Below, piece by piece: positions 1 through 7,275 of a stretch of DNA of 15,649 nucleotides. This DNA comes from an uncultured Collinsella sp. (GTDB taxonomy: Bacteria; Actinomycetota; Coriobacteriia; Coriobacteriales; Coriobacteriaceae). A model generated the notes under the pieces. The model did not search any database. It worked only from the letters and a program-made list of their open reading frames with translations, and was not told where the DNA came from. A program made the position numbers and the translations under genes. Numbering within the stretch: the stretch's first letter is position 1; every line of letters starts with the position of its first letter. The DNA lies in assembly GCA_902495265.1 (NCBI GenBank), contig CABUWR010000005.1, positions 1 to 15,649 on the forward strand. Direction: 5' to 3'.

Positions 1-141
1 GAGCTGGCAGAGCACACAGGGCTCACAATTTCCCAGGTTAGGTCGCGCGTCAACGCGCTCATTGCTCAAGGCGAGCTTGAGCCCACGGCGCCGGCGACGA
101 GCCGCAACCGCAAGTATCGACTGTCAGAGCGCGTGGAATAA
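1..141 (+). CDS. C-terminal fragment of a protein with a winged-helix domain (partial at 5' end)
   Basis: The window opens inside a reading frame that ends at TAA 139-141, leaving only the last 46 residues. They read as a helix-turn-helix/winged-helix unit: a short helix (ELAEHTGL), a recognition-like helix (SQVRSRVNALIAQGEL) and a basic wing ending in an RKYRL strand. This layout is typical of the C-terminus of COG2865-type AlbA_2/ATP-binding regulators and of some Fic-family proteins, where the wing helps bind DNA. The body of the protein lies outside the window, so the family cannot be fixed. A winged-helix ending is fairly likely; the full identity is unknown. Confidence 0.55.
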   Translation, partial: ELAEHTGLTISQVRSRVNALIAQGELEPTAPATSRNRKYRLSERVE

Positions 142-146
142 ATGCG

Positions 147-195
147 TTAGTGGACGAGGCGACCCAATAATCGACCCTCAATTGGCGCCCACTAA
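147..195. repeat. Imperfect hairpin between convergent genes
   Basis: Three successive arm pairs face each other: TTAGTG 147-152 with CACTAA 190-195, GGCG 158-161 with CGCC 186-189, and CCAAT 164-168 with ATTGG 181-185, around a 12-nt loop. The hairpin sits between the end of the winged-helix gene (141) and the end of the minus-strand gene (242), where a two-way transcription stop would be expected. There is no U-tract, so it may be an intergenic palindrome rather than an intrinsic terminator. Confidence 0.35.
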
Positions 196-241
196 GGTAA
201 AGCGGTTGTTGCTCAGTCGACGGTGATGCTGAAGACTCGGC

Positions 242-733
242 TTACGCCGGCATGGCCCCGAACCCGTCCATCAAGAACAGCCTAAGAACCAGCTTGATGA
301 CATATCCCGGTTTGACTTCTGCCGCGTCAAAGACGTGGCGCTCGGCGAGCTCGCTGCAGTATGCATAGATGTCGCGGATAAGGTCCGCGCCCGAGAGCGT
401 AAACATGTAGCCTGCGTCCGAAAGCGAATTGGGCGCGGCGGGCAACTTGGCCATGTGGCAGAACGTTTGCAGGTCGGGCGCCATAACATTCTGGTAGTCG
501 AGGTGGCCGCCGGCATCCTGTTCGGCAAGCTCCAATTGGCGCACGAAATCCAGCGCCGCTGCCAGCACAAAGCTCGGCGTAGGCGCGTTGACGTCCTGAG
601 TGGTCGCCACAAGCCTGCCCGCCGCCTGCGTGACAAGCCAAGCGACCTCGCGCTGGCAGCGCACGGCCTTGCGCGTAACCGGCTTGATGGACGAAGAAGA
701 AACGCTCCCCTTAGGCGGATTCGAAGCAGCCAT
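242..733 (-). CDS. Hypothetical protein, 163 aa
   Basis: I do not recognise this protein. The start at 733 is well supported: on the minus strand a strong Shine-Dalgarno GGGAGGG lies 5-6 nt before the ATG, and a TATACT element that could be a -10 lies about 60 nt upstream (plus-strand 791-796). Residues 1-20 are polar, Ser/Lys/Pro-rich and probably disordered. Residues 21-163 look mainly alpha-helical and soluble, with several hydrophobic stretches (for example VIKLVLRLFLMDG near the C-terminus) but no convincing membrane segment or signal peptide. No catalytic motif or cysteine cluster is visible. It converges on the winged-helix gene and diverges from the HNH gene. Possibly a lineage-restricted helical protein; no function is proposed. 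Confidence 0.7.
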   Translation of the reverse strand: MAASNPPKGSVSSSSIKPVTRKAVRCQREVAWLVTQAAGRLVATTQDVNAPTPSFVLAAALDFVRQLELAEQDAGGHLDYQNVMAPDLQTFCHMAKLPAAPNSLSDAGYMFTLSGADLIRDIYAYCSELAERHVFDAAEVKPGYVIKLVLRLFLMDGFGAMPA

Positions 734-881
734 AAGACCCTCCCATGAACAATCCGGCCCAACAGGCCCGGACGAAACACGTGCTACATCAGTATACAGG
801 GGAGTGGGATGGCGGGGTACAAGCGCGCCAGCGGCAAACCGAGAGCATCAACGATGTGCCGATCGCGGAATGAGATCTCGT

Positions 882-907
882 AATAATTGACTCTCGGTCA
901 TATTATT
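882..907. promoter_or_regulatory. Candidate operator: imperfect palindrome upstream of the HNH gene
   Basis: AATAAT-TGAC at 882-891 is mirrored by GTCA-T-ATTATT at 897-907 around a 5-nt centre, with one unpaired T at 901. It is much more AT-rich than its surroundings and ends about 40 nt before the HNH start codon. A TTGACT (887-892) and a TATTAT (901-906) both fall inside it, but they are only 8 nt apart and cannot form one normal promoter. The symmetry suits a dimeric regulator; which one is unknown. Confidence 0.35.
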
Positions 908-948
908 GAAGGGCATGACTCGCGTTCGAATGGTTGTAGGTGCTGGCG

Positions 949-2031
949 ATGAACGACATTGACCTTGCTGTTCCGTTGATGGATGGACCAAGCTATGACC
1001 GTGCCTGCAGTCTCGTGCCTTCTGAATACGTTGAGGCATGGGAGTGGTTTCTGGGTGAGGAGCAGCGCGGCGGCGTTTGGAGCAGCCTTCCGCACCACAC
1101 CAAGGAAGATAGCCCTCAGTATCAGTACCGTTTGAGAATTGGCTCGGACTTCTTTCCCGTAACGCGGGATTCAGGGATCTTCTGGCCGGGCCAGGATCGG
1201 GTGAAGCAAGATCCCAATAAGATCTTTGCGCTCTCGGTCCATAACTCTAAAAAGAGCTTCTACACCGATGTGCCTCCGCTCTATTTGGACGATGGTACGT
1301 GGGTCATTAAGTACTCGGTTCAAGCGCCGGGTACCGTTGGTTTTCGAGACCAGAATTACAACCGTAAAATGCTCAACTGCATGGAATGTGGCGTTCCAGT
1401 CGGAGTCATATTTGCAACTGAGGTGGGCTATAAAGTGCTCGGCCTTGCGTTTGTTGAGCGGTTCGAGCCCGAAAACGGATGGTTTGTTCTACACGGTCCT
1501 GTTCATAAAGGCGGACCGGACCCTCGTTTTGCGCCCGACATGAGTTATCTGAAGCGCATGCCCGTCGATATTGAGTTTGCCGGACAGGGTGCGACCGACG
1601 ACGAAAAGGTCCGCTATGCGTTAAGGCGCGAGCGACTGGGGCAACAATGGTTCCGCAAGCAGCTCGTTGCCGCCTATGACGGCCGTTGCGCGGTGTCGGA
1701 CTGCGGCGTCAGCGAAGCTCTGGAGGCTGCACATATCGAGAATTACTCGGGCCCTAAATCGCAGGTTGCCAGCAACGGCATTCTGCTTCGGCGCGACTTA
1801 CATGCTTTATTCGATGCTCATCTGATTTCGTTTGAGCCTGTTTGCGGTGAATATCGGCTGTGTGAATCGTACCTGCTGGATAAGACCGACTACGTTTCCT
1901 TTGCGGGTGCGACGCTAAGGCAGCCGAATGAGCATCAGTGGCGACCCAATACGGTGTTTCTTGAGGCCCATCGCATCGAGTTCGATCGCTCGGAAAAGAA
2001 GCGTGAAAAGGTGGGGCTTCTGCCGTATTAG
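949..2031 (+). CDS. HNH endonuclease (HNH_2 type), possible modification-dependent restriction enzyme
   Basis: A 360-aa protein with a C-terminal HNH nuclease. Residues about 240-295 hold a Cys at 247, the first His in AAHI (262), an Asn in SNGILL (276) and the last His in DLHALFD (285), the spacing of the HNH_2/PF13391 group. Such domains bind one divalent metal and cut DNA. Residues about 20-190 form a separate domain containing NRKMLNCMECGVPVGVI, recalling the N-terminal specificity domains (SRA-like or analogous) of bacterial HNH restriction enzymes; that resemblance is my inference. A stop at 937-939 lies just before an in-frame GTG at 940; ATG 949 is preferred because a TAGG sits 8 nt upstream. 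The gene is visibly less GC-rich than pheST and has no cognate methylase beside it, which fits a type IV (modification-dependent) enzyme, a solitary defence gene, or an uncharacterised HNH protein. Confidence 0.8.
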   Translation: MNDIDLAVPLMDGPSYDRACSLVPSEYVEAWEWFLGEEQRGGVWSSLPHHTKEDSPQYQYRLRIGSDFFPVTRDSGIFWPGQDRVKQDPNKIFALSVHNSKKSFYTDVPPLYLDDGTWVIKYSVQAPGTVGFRDQNYNRKMLNCMECGVPVGVIFATEVGYKVLGLAFVERFEPENGWFVLHGPVHKGGPDPRFAPDMSYLKRMPVDIEFAGQGATDDEKVRYALRRERLGQQWFRKQLVAAYDGRCAVSDCGVSEALEAAHIENYSGPKSQVASNGILLRRDLHALFDAHLISFEPVCGEYRLCESYLLDKTDYVSFAGATLRQPNEHQWRPNTVFLEAHRIEFDRSEKKREKVGLLPY

Positions 2032-2177
2032 CGTATTAGGATTTGGCATTCTTTGACGGTTGTGTCGTTTGATCGGATCGCGTGGCAATGCAATCTCACA
2101 CGCACTTGCTGGTGCATGCTCTTCCTGGTTTGAATAATGGGAAGGGAGTGAGCGTGAGCTGGCGAGGAGATGTCGCG

Positions 2178-2438
2178 ATGGGGAAGTACGGAAAACTGCC
2201 GCGTGCCCTTATCGACAACAATATGTTTCCGGGCGTAGAAGTTGATTGCGGGTCATTTGCTGTCGCCTGTCCTTGCTGTGGCTCGCAAATACCGTGTCTC
2301 GACATTCGGTTCATCGATGCACGTGACAGGTTCAGCGACGAAGTGTGGAAACGTACGGGCGTTCATATGCCGGTGTATCCGGAGAAATGCCCTGTTTGTG
2401 GCCTCGATATCGTGTATGACGCCGGCGACGAGGGATAG
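2178..2438 (+). CDS. Small zinc-ribbon-like protein, 86 aa
   Basis: The frame is open from GTG 2082, but ATG 2178 has a clear GAGGAG (2164-2169) at 8-nt spacing and is chosen as the start. The protein carries two CxxC pairs, CPCC at residues 31-34 and CPVC at 71-74, separated by a mostly polar stretch, plus single Cys at 24 and 40. This pattern implies a single treble-clef or zinc-ribbon fold binding one Zn ion. It is acidic at the C-terminus, with no signal peptide or membrane segment. It lies 146 nt after the HNH gene in the same direction and ends 38 nt from the end of the DUF5710 gene on the other strand. Function unknown; it may bind nucleic acid or act as an accessory to the neighbouring genes. 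Confidence 0.65.
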   Translation: MGKYGKLPRALIDNNMFPGVEVDCGSFAVACPCCGSQIPCLDIRFIDARDRFSDEVWKRTGVHMPVYPEKCPVCGLDIVYDAGDEG

Positions 2439-2476
2439 GTGATGCGGAGGAGCTGGCTGTGAAGGCATCTTCGTCT

Positions 2477-3163
2477 CTACAAATAAACCCCCTCACCGAG
2501 TTGCCTGTGGAACTCGGCGTGATGGTCGCGTGCCCAGGTAAAGAGCGCTTGGTCAAAGTCGGTGCGCGTGGCCGGGATGCCAAAGACGCCGGCAACTTCG
2601 ACGCGCGCAAACTCCAGTGCCGGCAGCTTGTTGATGGCAGTGAGGGCAAACGGGGACGAGGGCTCCTCGAACAGATAGCGGCTGCCTTGCAGCGCGTCGC
2701 AACTGGTGCACGTGTTGCCGAGCGACGGGGCTTTGGAAGCTCGCGCTCCTACGGGCTTGTAGCCGCAGCGCTTATGAAGATAGTCGCGGATCTCGCCCGG
2801 CACGCAGCCAAGAGCGGGCACGATGGCGAGTGCGTTGGCGTTGGCCGTGTCGATGGCAATGTGCCCGGCTTCGTTGGGCGCGTGCGCGATGGCGATGCTC
2901 TCGTCGTTATCGGTTCGATAGGGAATGCCGAAGGCCGCGACCGAGGTCTCTTTGTGACACTTCCAGCACTCGCGCTTGCCCAGTACTAGATATATATACG
3001 GCGCTGAGGGGTCGGATCGGTCAACACCGGGCAGCCACTCGGCAAAGGGCTCGGGGTTGACGCCGCTGGGTACATACCAGATCTTTTTGGTCCGGTCCCA
3101 TTTGGCGCCCAGCGCCTTGGCTTCTTCTTTGTGCGAAAAGGGGACATCGAGCTCGGTGCGCAT
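2477..3163 (-). CDS. DUF5710 domain-containing protein with a zinc-binding Cys module
   Basis: A 228-aa protein. The frame extends upstream to 3367, but ATG 3163 has a good AAGGAG 5 nt before it and the DUF5710 domain begins exactly there, so the longer version is rejected. Residues 1-45 (ELDVPFSHKEEAKALGAKWD, then KKIWYVP) match DUF5710, a short beta-rich module found in DNA-processing, plasmid and phage-associated proteins. Residues 60-160 carry CWKC (66-69) and CTSC (152-155), most likely four ligands of one zinc site. The C-terminal part (about 160-228) has LEFARVEVAGVFGIP and an aromatic/His-rich helix with no recognised motif. It is convergent with the zinc-ribbon gene and lies just downstream of the tRNA-Val terminator. 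DUF5710 often accompanies mobile or defence-related genes, but this protein's role is unknown. Confidence 0.75.
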   Translation of the reverse strand: MRTELDVPFSHKEEAKALGAKWDRTKKIWYVPSGVNPEPFAEWLPGVDRSDPSAPYIYLVLGKRECWKCHKETSVAAFGIPYRTDNDESIAIAHAPNEAGHIAIDTANANALAIVPALGCVPGEIRDYLHKRCGYKPVGARASKAPSLGNTCTSCDALQGSRYLFEEPSSPFALTAINKLPALEFARVEVAGVFGIPATRTDFDQALFTWARDHHAEFHRQLGEGVYL

Positions 3164-3344
3164 GGCGGCTCCTTGGTGCTGCAGGTGCAAGTGGCTCAAG
3201 GATACCGCAGGGCGCAGACATCGCGGCGTTTTGCTGAGAAGTTGCGGTGCGGACTGATTGGTTATGCCAATGGATAGATCGGCAAGTAGATGGTCGGCTT
3301 TTGGCCAGTTGGGCGGTTGGAGCTGCCAGCGGATTTGGCGACAC

Positions 3345-3380
3345 AAAACAAAACAGCCCAGAGACATAACCTCTGAGCTG
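3345..3380 (-). terminator. Intrinsic terminator of tRNA-Val
   Basis: Read on the minus strand, CAGCTCAGAG (3380-3371) pairs with CTCTGGGCTG (3363-3354) over 10 bp with one T-G wobble and a 7-nt loop. A TTTTGTTTT run follows. It begins 8 nt after the encoded CCA end of the tRNA, so it should release the precursor tRNA cleanly and insulate the DUF5710 gene downstream. Confidence 0.85.
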
Positions 3381-3388
3381 CGAACATT

Positions 3389-3463
3389 TGGTGGGCGTTA
3401 GAAGATTTGAACTTCTGACCTCTTCCGTGTCAGGGAAGCGCTCTCCCCCTGAGCTAAACGCCC
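3389..3463 (-). tRNA. tRNA-Val (anticodon GAC)
   Basis: A 75-nt cloverleaf on the minus strand. The acceptor arms GGGCGTT (3463-3457) and AACGCCC (3399-3393) pair perfectly, followed by discriminator A (3392) and an encoded CCA (3391-3389). The D arm is GCTC/GAGC. The anticodon arm CTTCC/GGAAG encloses loop CTGACAC, giving anticodon GAC, which reads GUC and GUU valine codons. The T arm contains the canonical GTTCAAATC. It is a single gene, not part of a tRNA cluster, with its own promoter and terminator. Such isolated tRNAs are frequent integration sites, and the less GC-rich genes lie on its 3' side. Confidence 0.97.
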
Positions 3464-3492
3464 GATCAAGGGTGCGCAAGCGCGCAAGGGAT

Positions 3493-3521
3493 AATATAAC
3501 GGAGCCTGAACTCGGTGGCAA
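3493..3521 (-). promoter_or_regulatory. Promoter of tRNA-Val
   Basis: On the minus strand a -35 TTGCCA (3521-3516) and a -10 TATATT (3498-3493) are separated by exactly 17 nt. The -10 ends 29 nt before the mature tRNA 5' end, leaving room for a short 5' leader to be trimmed by RNase P. This is a good vegetative-sigma-type match. Confidence 0.7.
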
Positions 3522-3660
3522 GAACATTTTTAAAAATCGCTTACATTGTGGAATTCGGGGGCTTTGTCATATCCATTTCAAAAGAGCCTGCTGCCGCGAT
3601 TTGGCTGTCGCATAATGCAAGGCCATTGCGGTATCGAGCTATGGAAAGACGCCTGCGGAA

Positions 3661-3683
3661 TTGTCCTACCGATAAGCGGACAA
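3661..3683 (+). other. Hairpin in the leader of the EamA gene
   Basis: TTGTCC (3661-3666) and GGACAA (3678-3683) form a 6-bp stem with an 11-nt loop about 70 nt before the EamA start. The whole stretch 3522-3752 shows no coding character and has further short complementarities, including CCTT/AAGG around 3698-3714. I compared it by eye with the cores of the common riboswitches and found no match. A structured leader is possible but unproven. Confidence 0.2.
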
Positions 3684-3752
3684 GCCTCCAGCTGGTGCCT
3701 TCGCCGTGGTAAGGTAAGCCGAATTGTTTCCAGGCTGTTTCGGGGGAGTGGA

Positions 3753-4775
3753 ATGAGCAAAGAGTGTGTCGAGCAGGTCGAAGGCGCAGGGGCTTCGGTG
3801 CCGATGACCGATATATCGAACATTGATGTGCCCGAGGGCACCGACGAGCTCAGCCGCAGCACCCGCCGTGCATGGCGCGACCGCCTGAACAGTGCCTCGA
3901 CGCACAAGATGATTACGGGCGTTCTGGCCACGCTGGTGGGCGGTTCGTTTTGGGGTTTTTCGGGCACCAGCGCGAGCTTCCTGTTCGATACCTATCACGT
4001 TGATACCCTGTGGCTTATGAGTGTGCGCCAGATTCTCGCCGGTCTGCTCTTTATGGCCGTGGTGGTCACGCGCGATCGCGAGCGTCTGGTTAAACTCTGG
4101 ACCACGCCCGCCGACCGCAGACAACTGCTGCTTTTTACCGCTTTTGGCCTGCTGTTCAACCAGTTCTGCTATCTTTCGGCCGTGCGCCTGACCAATGCCG
4201 GAACCGCGACGGTGCTTCAGTGCCTGCAGCTGGTCATCATTATGGGATACACCTGCGTTATCGACCGCCGCAGGCCGCGCACGCGCGAGGTTATCGGCAT
4301 TGGCTTGGCTCTGGGCGGTACGTTTTTGATCGCCACCGGCGGTGACCCCACCAGCCTGAGCATCTCGCCGCTCGGCCTGGTCGCGGGCCTTATGTGTGCG
4401 GTCAGCGCCACCTGCATGGCGGTGATCCCCGCCAAGATCCTGCCCGAATATGGCAGCCCCATCGTCACGGGTTCGGCTATGCTCACGGCGGGCATCGTTT
4501 CGTGTGCTTTCGTTCGCCCTTGGGCGCATATGCCGGCGCTCGATGTTGCCGGTATCGAGGCGCTCGCGGTGTTCGTGGTCATCGGTTCGTTTTTTGCCTA
4601 CATGCTCTATATGCAGGGCGTTAAGGACATTGGCTCGGTCCGCGCAAGCCTCATCGGAACCGTGGAGCCGGTCTCGGCGACCATCACGAGTGCCGTTATG
4701 CTGGGCACGGTGTTTTTGCCGACCGACTTGATTGGCTTTGCCATGATCATCGTGATGATGTTCCTCACGGTATAG
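3753..4775 (+). CDS. EamA-family (DMT superfamily) membrane transporter
   Basis: A 340-aa integral membrane protein of the drug/metabolite transporter superfamily, which usually exports small metabolites or amino acids; substrate unknown. ATG 3753 is preferred over the open frame back to 3546 because GGGGGAG precedes it and upstream residues look non-coding; ATG 3804 is an alternative with a poorer ribosome site. Residues 1-50 are a polar cytoplasmic tail, longer than usual. About ten membrane helices follow in two EamA repeats (about 53-195 and 205-340). The first repeat holds GGSFWGFSGTSAS, and the second ends with SLIGTVEPVSA, a hallmark of the family. The gene is monocistronic, with a hairpin after it and its own leader before it. 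Regulation is not visible. Confidence 0.9.
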   Translation: MSKECVEQVEGAGASVPMTDISNIDVPEGTDELSRSTRRAWRDRLNSASTHKMITGVLATLVGGSFWGFSGTSASFLFDTYHVDTLWLMSVRQILAGLLFMAVVVTRDRERLVKLWTTPADRRQLLLFTAFGLLFNQFCYLSAVRLTNAGTATVLQCLQLVIIMGYTCVIDRRRPRTREVIGIGLALGGTFLIATGGDPTSLSISPLGLVAGLMCAVSATCMAVIPAKILPEYGSPIVTGSAMLTAGIVSCAFVRPWAHMPALDVAGIEALAVFVVIGSFFAYMLYMQGVKDIGSVRASLIGTVEPVSATITSAVMLGTVFLPTDLIGFAMIIVMMFLTV

Positions 4776-4806
4776 CGCACGTCGCTGCCTAGACGGACAC
4801 GGTGCT

Positions 4807-4831
4807 GCACCACAATTCCGGGAATTGGTGC
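4807..4831 (+). terminator. Possible terminator after the EamA gene
   Basis: GCACCA (4807-4812) pairs with TGGTGC (4826-4831), continued by ATTC/GAAT after a CA bulge, around a tiny loop. It lies 32 nt after the EamA stop and before the DUF4012 gene. Only a weak T-rich stretch follows, so termination may be partial or factor-assisted. Confidence 0.4.
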
Positions 4832-4914
4832 CTGCATCTGGAGTTTAACTGACGATGCCAAATATGTCATAAACTAATAGCGTTATTGACTTTTAGTATT
4901 GCGAGGACTCCTCT

Positions 4915-7272
4915 ATGGCTGGTAACCACTTTAAGAACGGCGACGGCGAGCGCTCTGCAGTTCCGCCGCGTTCAAATGGGACTGGAAACGCTGGCGTACC
5001 GAGTGGATCCAGCCAAAACGGTGCTGGCAACCGTACGTCTCCGGGTGAAACGGCGATGTTTGCCGCTCTGTACGAACAGTCTCAAAAAGCAAAACAGGCT
5101 GGTCGCGTAGGCAGGCAGGCATTTCCGGGCGGGGCGGGCTCTGCGGCTTCGTCGACCGGGGTCCGTCCGGCGCCAACGGGCGGTGCAAATGTCGCCGGCC
5201 CCACTGGCCCCGCTAACAACGCTCATCGCGCCCACAACGCCGGTCCCATCAACTCTGCCAATCCCGCCGATAGTGCTTCTTCTGCTGGAGACGCAGGGCT
5301 TACGGGTGACCTAGGCACTATCTATACGGGCGCTTCCGAAACCGGCACGTTTGCCCGTCTCAATGACGACGGTGCCGAGTTTAGGGGCTCGGGCGCTAAA
5401 GAAGATTATTACGATTTTGGCTTGAACTACGGCGGTGATTCCTCGACGAGACCGACCTCGAACGGCCTGGTTCGCCATCGCCATCGCAAGGGCGAGCGCA
5501 AGAAGCGTTGCGTTGCAGCCGTTGTCGCTGCCATCGTCGCGGTGGTTCTTGTCGCGTTTGGCGTGAGTGGCTTCATGCTGCTTAACTCGGCAAAAACCGT
5601 GAAGAGCCAGGCAAAGGAAACTGTCGAGATCGTCGGCGGCCTTAAGGACAAGGTCACGTCGGGCGATTTTTCGACCCTGCCTGACGATGCGAAAAAGATC
5701 GACGAGCTCTGCAGCAGCATGAAGAAGGAGACCTCGAGCCCGGTGTGGACGATGGCTTCGTTCATTCCGGTGTACGGCAGCGATATTAACGCCGCCCGCA
5801 CCATGGTCGACGCTCTGTCCGATGTTTCGAGCGGCGCGCTGGTCCCTATGGCCGATAATCTCGCTCAGGCAACGCCCGGCAAGCTGTTCCAGGACGGAAC
5901 AATCAACGTGTCCGCGCTGCAGGCGGTCGCCGATTCGCTCTCCGATAGCTCGAAGGCGTTCAAGAGCGCCAACAAAAAGGTGCAGGGTATTGGCGATACG
6001 CATATCGCCCAGGTGACCGAGCTGGTCGATAAGGCAAAGGACGGCTTTGCCACCCTGGACGGTGCAGTCGACGCGGCGGAGAAGGTCGCCCCCGTTCTGC
6101 CCCAGATGCTCGGCGCCAACGGCCAGACGCGTCATTATCTTGTGCTCGCGATGAGCAATGTCGAGATCCGCGCCTGCGGCGGTTTCCCGGGTTCTCGCGG
6201 CGTGATGTCGGTAACAGATGGCAAGCTCGAACTGGGTGATTTTGTCAAAGTCGACATGATGAAAGAGCCTTTGAGCCCGCTTCCCATCACCGATGAAGAG
6301 GCAAACTTGTTCACGACCGGATGGGGCCTGACCGGATTCAACACGCTCGGATACACGATGGGCGACGTTACGATGACACCCGATTATCCGCGTGCGGCTC
6401 AGCTTGCCAGCGATATGCAGAAGGCCATTGTTGGAGATGACATCGACGGCGTATTTGCAGTCGATCCGGTATTTTTGCAGTATATGCTCGACATTGTGGG
6501 CGGCACGCAGCTTCCCGACGGTACCGTCGTCGATGGAAGCAACGCTGCAAAGGTGCTGCTGCACGATATTTATTGGAATTACCCGGTAGAGGAACAGGAC
6601 GCCATTTTTGCGGCGGTTGCCGGCTCGGCTTTTAACAAGATCGTGGACGAACTGGGCTCCAGCGATATTACTAAGATCGCTGCCGCCATCGAAAAGGGTG
6701 CTTCCGAGGGCCGCATCCTCATGTATTCGAGAAACGATGACGAGGAAAAGGCCGCGAAGGCCCTTGGCATTTCCGGCGCTCTCCAAAACGATGCGTCTGA
6801 GGCTCCGATCTTGGGCGTCTTTGTGAACAACTACAGCTATTCAAAGATGGATTGGTTCCTTGATAAGCGAGTCACCATCGATTCTTCGGTTGAAAATGCC
6901 GATGGTTCGACGACGTATCGAGTGACCACCACGCTCAAGAACACGATGACCCCTCAGGAGAAGGCCGAGATGCCTGGTTATTTCCGGGGCCATAACGGCA
7001 TTAGCGAGGATATTGATGACGAGGTGCTGAGGCTCTATCTCTATGCTCCCGCGGGAGGCAGCATTTCGGACATTAAGACTTCGGGCTCCGGTTCTATCGA
7101 GATGAACGAAGCGACGCACGATGGCCTGAAGGTTGCATGGGGCGGCGTCCACATGCTTCTTGGACAAGACATAAAGGTCGAGTACACGGTCACGACTTCG
7201 AAGGACTCTGGGCACAAAGAGCTTAAGGTTCGCACCACGCCAACCGCTCAAACGTTCGAACAGGATAAGTAA
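4915..7272 (+). CDS. DUF4012 domain-containing membrane protein, 785 aa
   Basis: The start ATG 4915 has GAGGA (4903-4907) at 7-nt spacing. Residues 1-190 are a low-complexity cytoplasmic tail rich in Gly, Ala, Asn and Ser. A basic RHRHRKGERKKR run leads into one transmembrane helix at about 199-223, leaving the rest outside the cell. Residues about 225-400 are helical, probably coiled. The DUF4012 core starts near 405 (RHYLVLAMSNVEIRACGGF, then PGSRG) and matches the family signature in which an Asn-x-Glu-x-Arg stretch precedes GGF and a Gly-Ser pair. The C-terminal part (about 640-770) looks beta-rich. DUF4012 proteins occur in Gram-positive bacteria near surface polysaccharide and LCP-type genes, but no reaction is established. 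glmM begins 3 nt after its stop and its ribosome site lies inside this gene, so the two are co-transcribed and probably coupled. An envelope role is inferred. Confidence 0.88.
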   Translation: MAGNHFKNGDGERSAVPPRSNGTGNAGVPSGSSQNGAGNRTSPGETAMFAALYEQSQKAKQAGRVGRQAFPGGAGSAASSTGVRPAPTGGANVAGPTGPANNAHRAHNAGPINSANPADSASSAGDAGLTGDLGTIYTGASETGTFARLNDDGAEFRGSGAKEDYYDFGLNYGGDSSTRPTSNGLVRHRHRKGERKKRCVAAVVAAIVAVVLVAFGVSGFMLLNSAKTVKSQAKETVEIVGGLKDKVTSGDFSTLPDDAKKIDELCSSMKKETSSPVWTMASFIPVYGSDINAARTMVDALSDVSSGALVPMADNLAQATPGKLFQDGTINVSALQAVADSLSDSSKAFKSANKKVQGIGDTHIAQVTELVDKAKDGFATLDGAVDAAEKVAPVLPQMLGANGQTRHYLVLAMSNVEIRACGGFPGSRGVMSVTDGKLELGDFVKVDMMKEPLSPLPITDEEANLFTTGWGLTGFNTLGYTMGDVTMTPDYPRAAQLASDMQKAIVGDDIDGVFAVDPVFLQYMLDIVGGTQLPDGTVVDGSNAAKVLLHDIYWNYPVEEQDAIFAAVAGSAFNKIVDELGSSDITKIAAAIEKGASEGRILMYSRNDDEEKAAKALGISGALQNDASEAPILGVFVNNYSYSKMDWFLDKRVTIDSSVENADGSTTYRVTTTLKNTMTPQEKAEMPGYFRGHNGISEDIDDEVLRLYLYAPAGGSISDIKTSGSGSIEMNEATHDGLKVAWGGVHMLLGQDIKVEYTVTTSKDSGHKELKVRTTPTAQTFEQDK

Positions 7273-7275
7273 GAT

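Noticed and set aside
181..195. Short likeness of GGCGCCCACTA to the tRNA-Val 3' end, considered as an attachment-site remnant
   Set aside because: Only about 9 of 12 bases match, and those bases are better explained as one arm of the local hairpin.
2053..2138. Possible promoter for the zinc-ribbon gene (TTGACG at 2053, AATAAT at 2133)
   Set aside because: No pairing of -35 and -10 elements at 16-18 nt spacing could be made.
2459..2989. A 176-codon plus-strand frame opposite the DUF5710 gene
   Set aside because: The minus-strand frame has a good ribosome site, DUF5710 and two CxxC pairs; the plus-strand product shows no family features.
5311..6786. A 491-codon minus-strand frame opposite the DUF4012 gene
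   Set aside because: Arg/His-rich shadow translation without motifs; the plus-strand gene has a clear start, membrane segment and DUF4012 signature.
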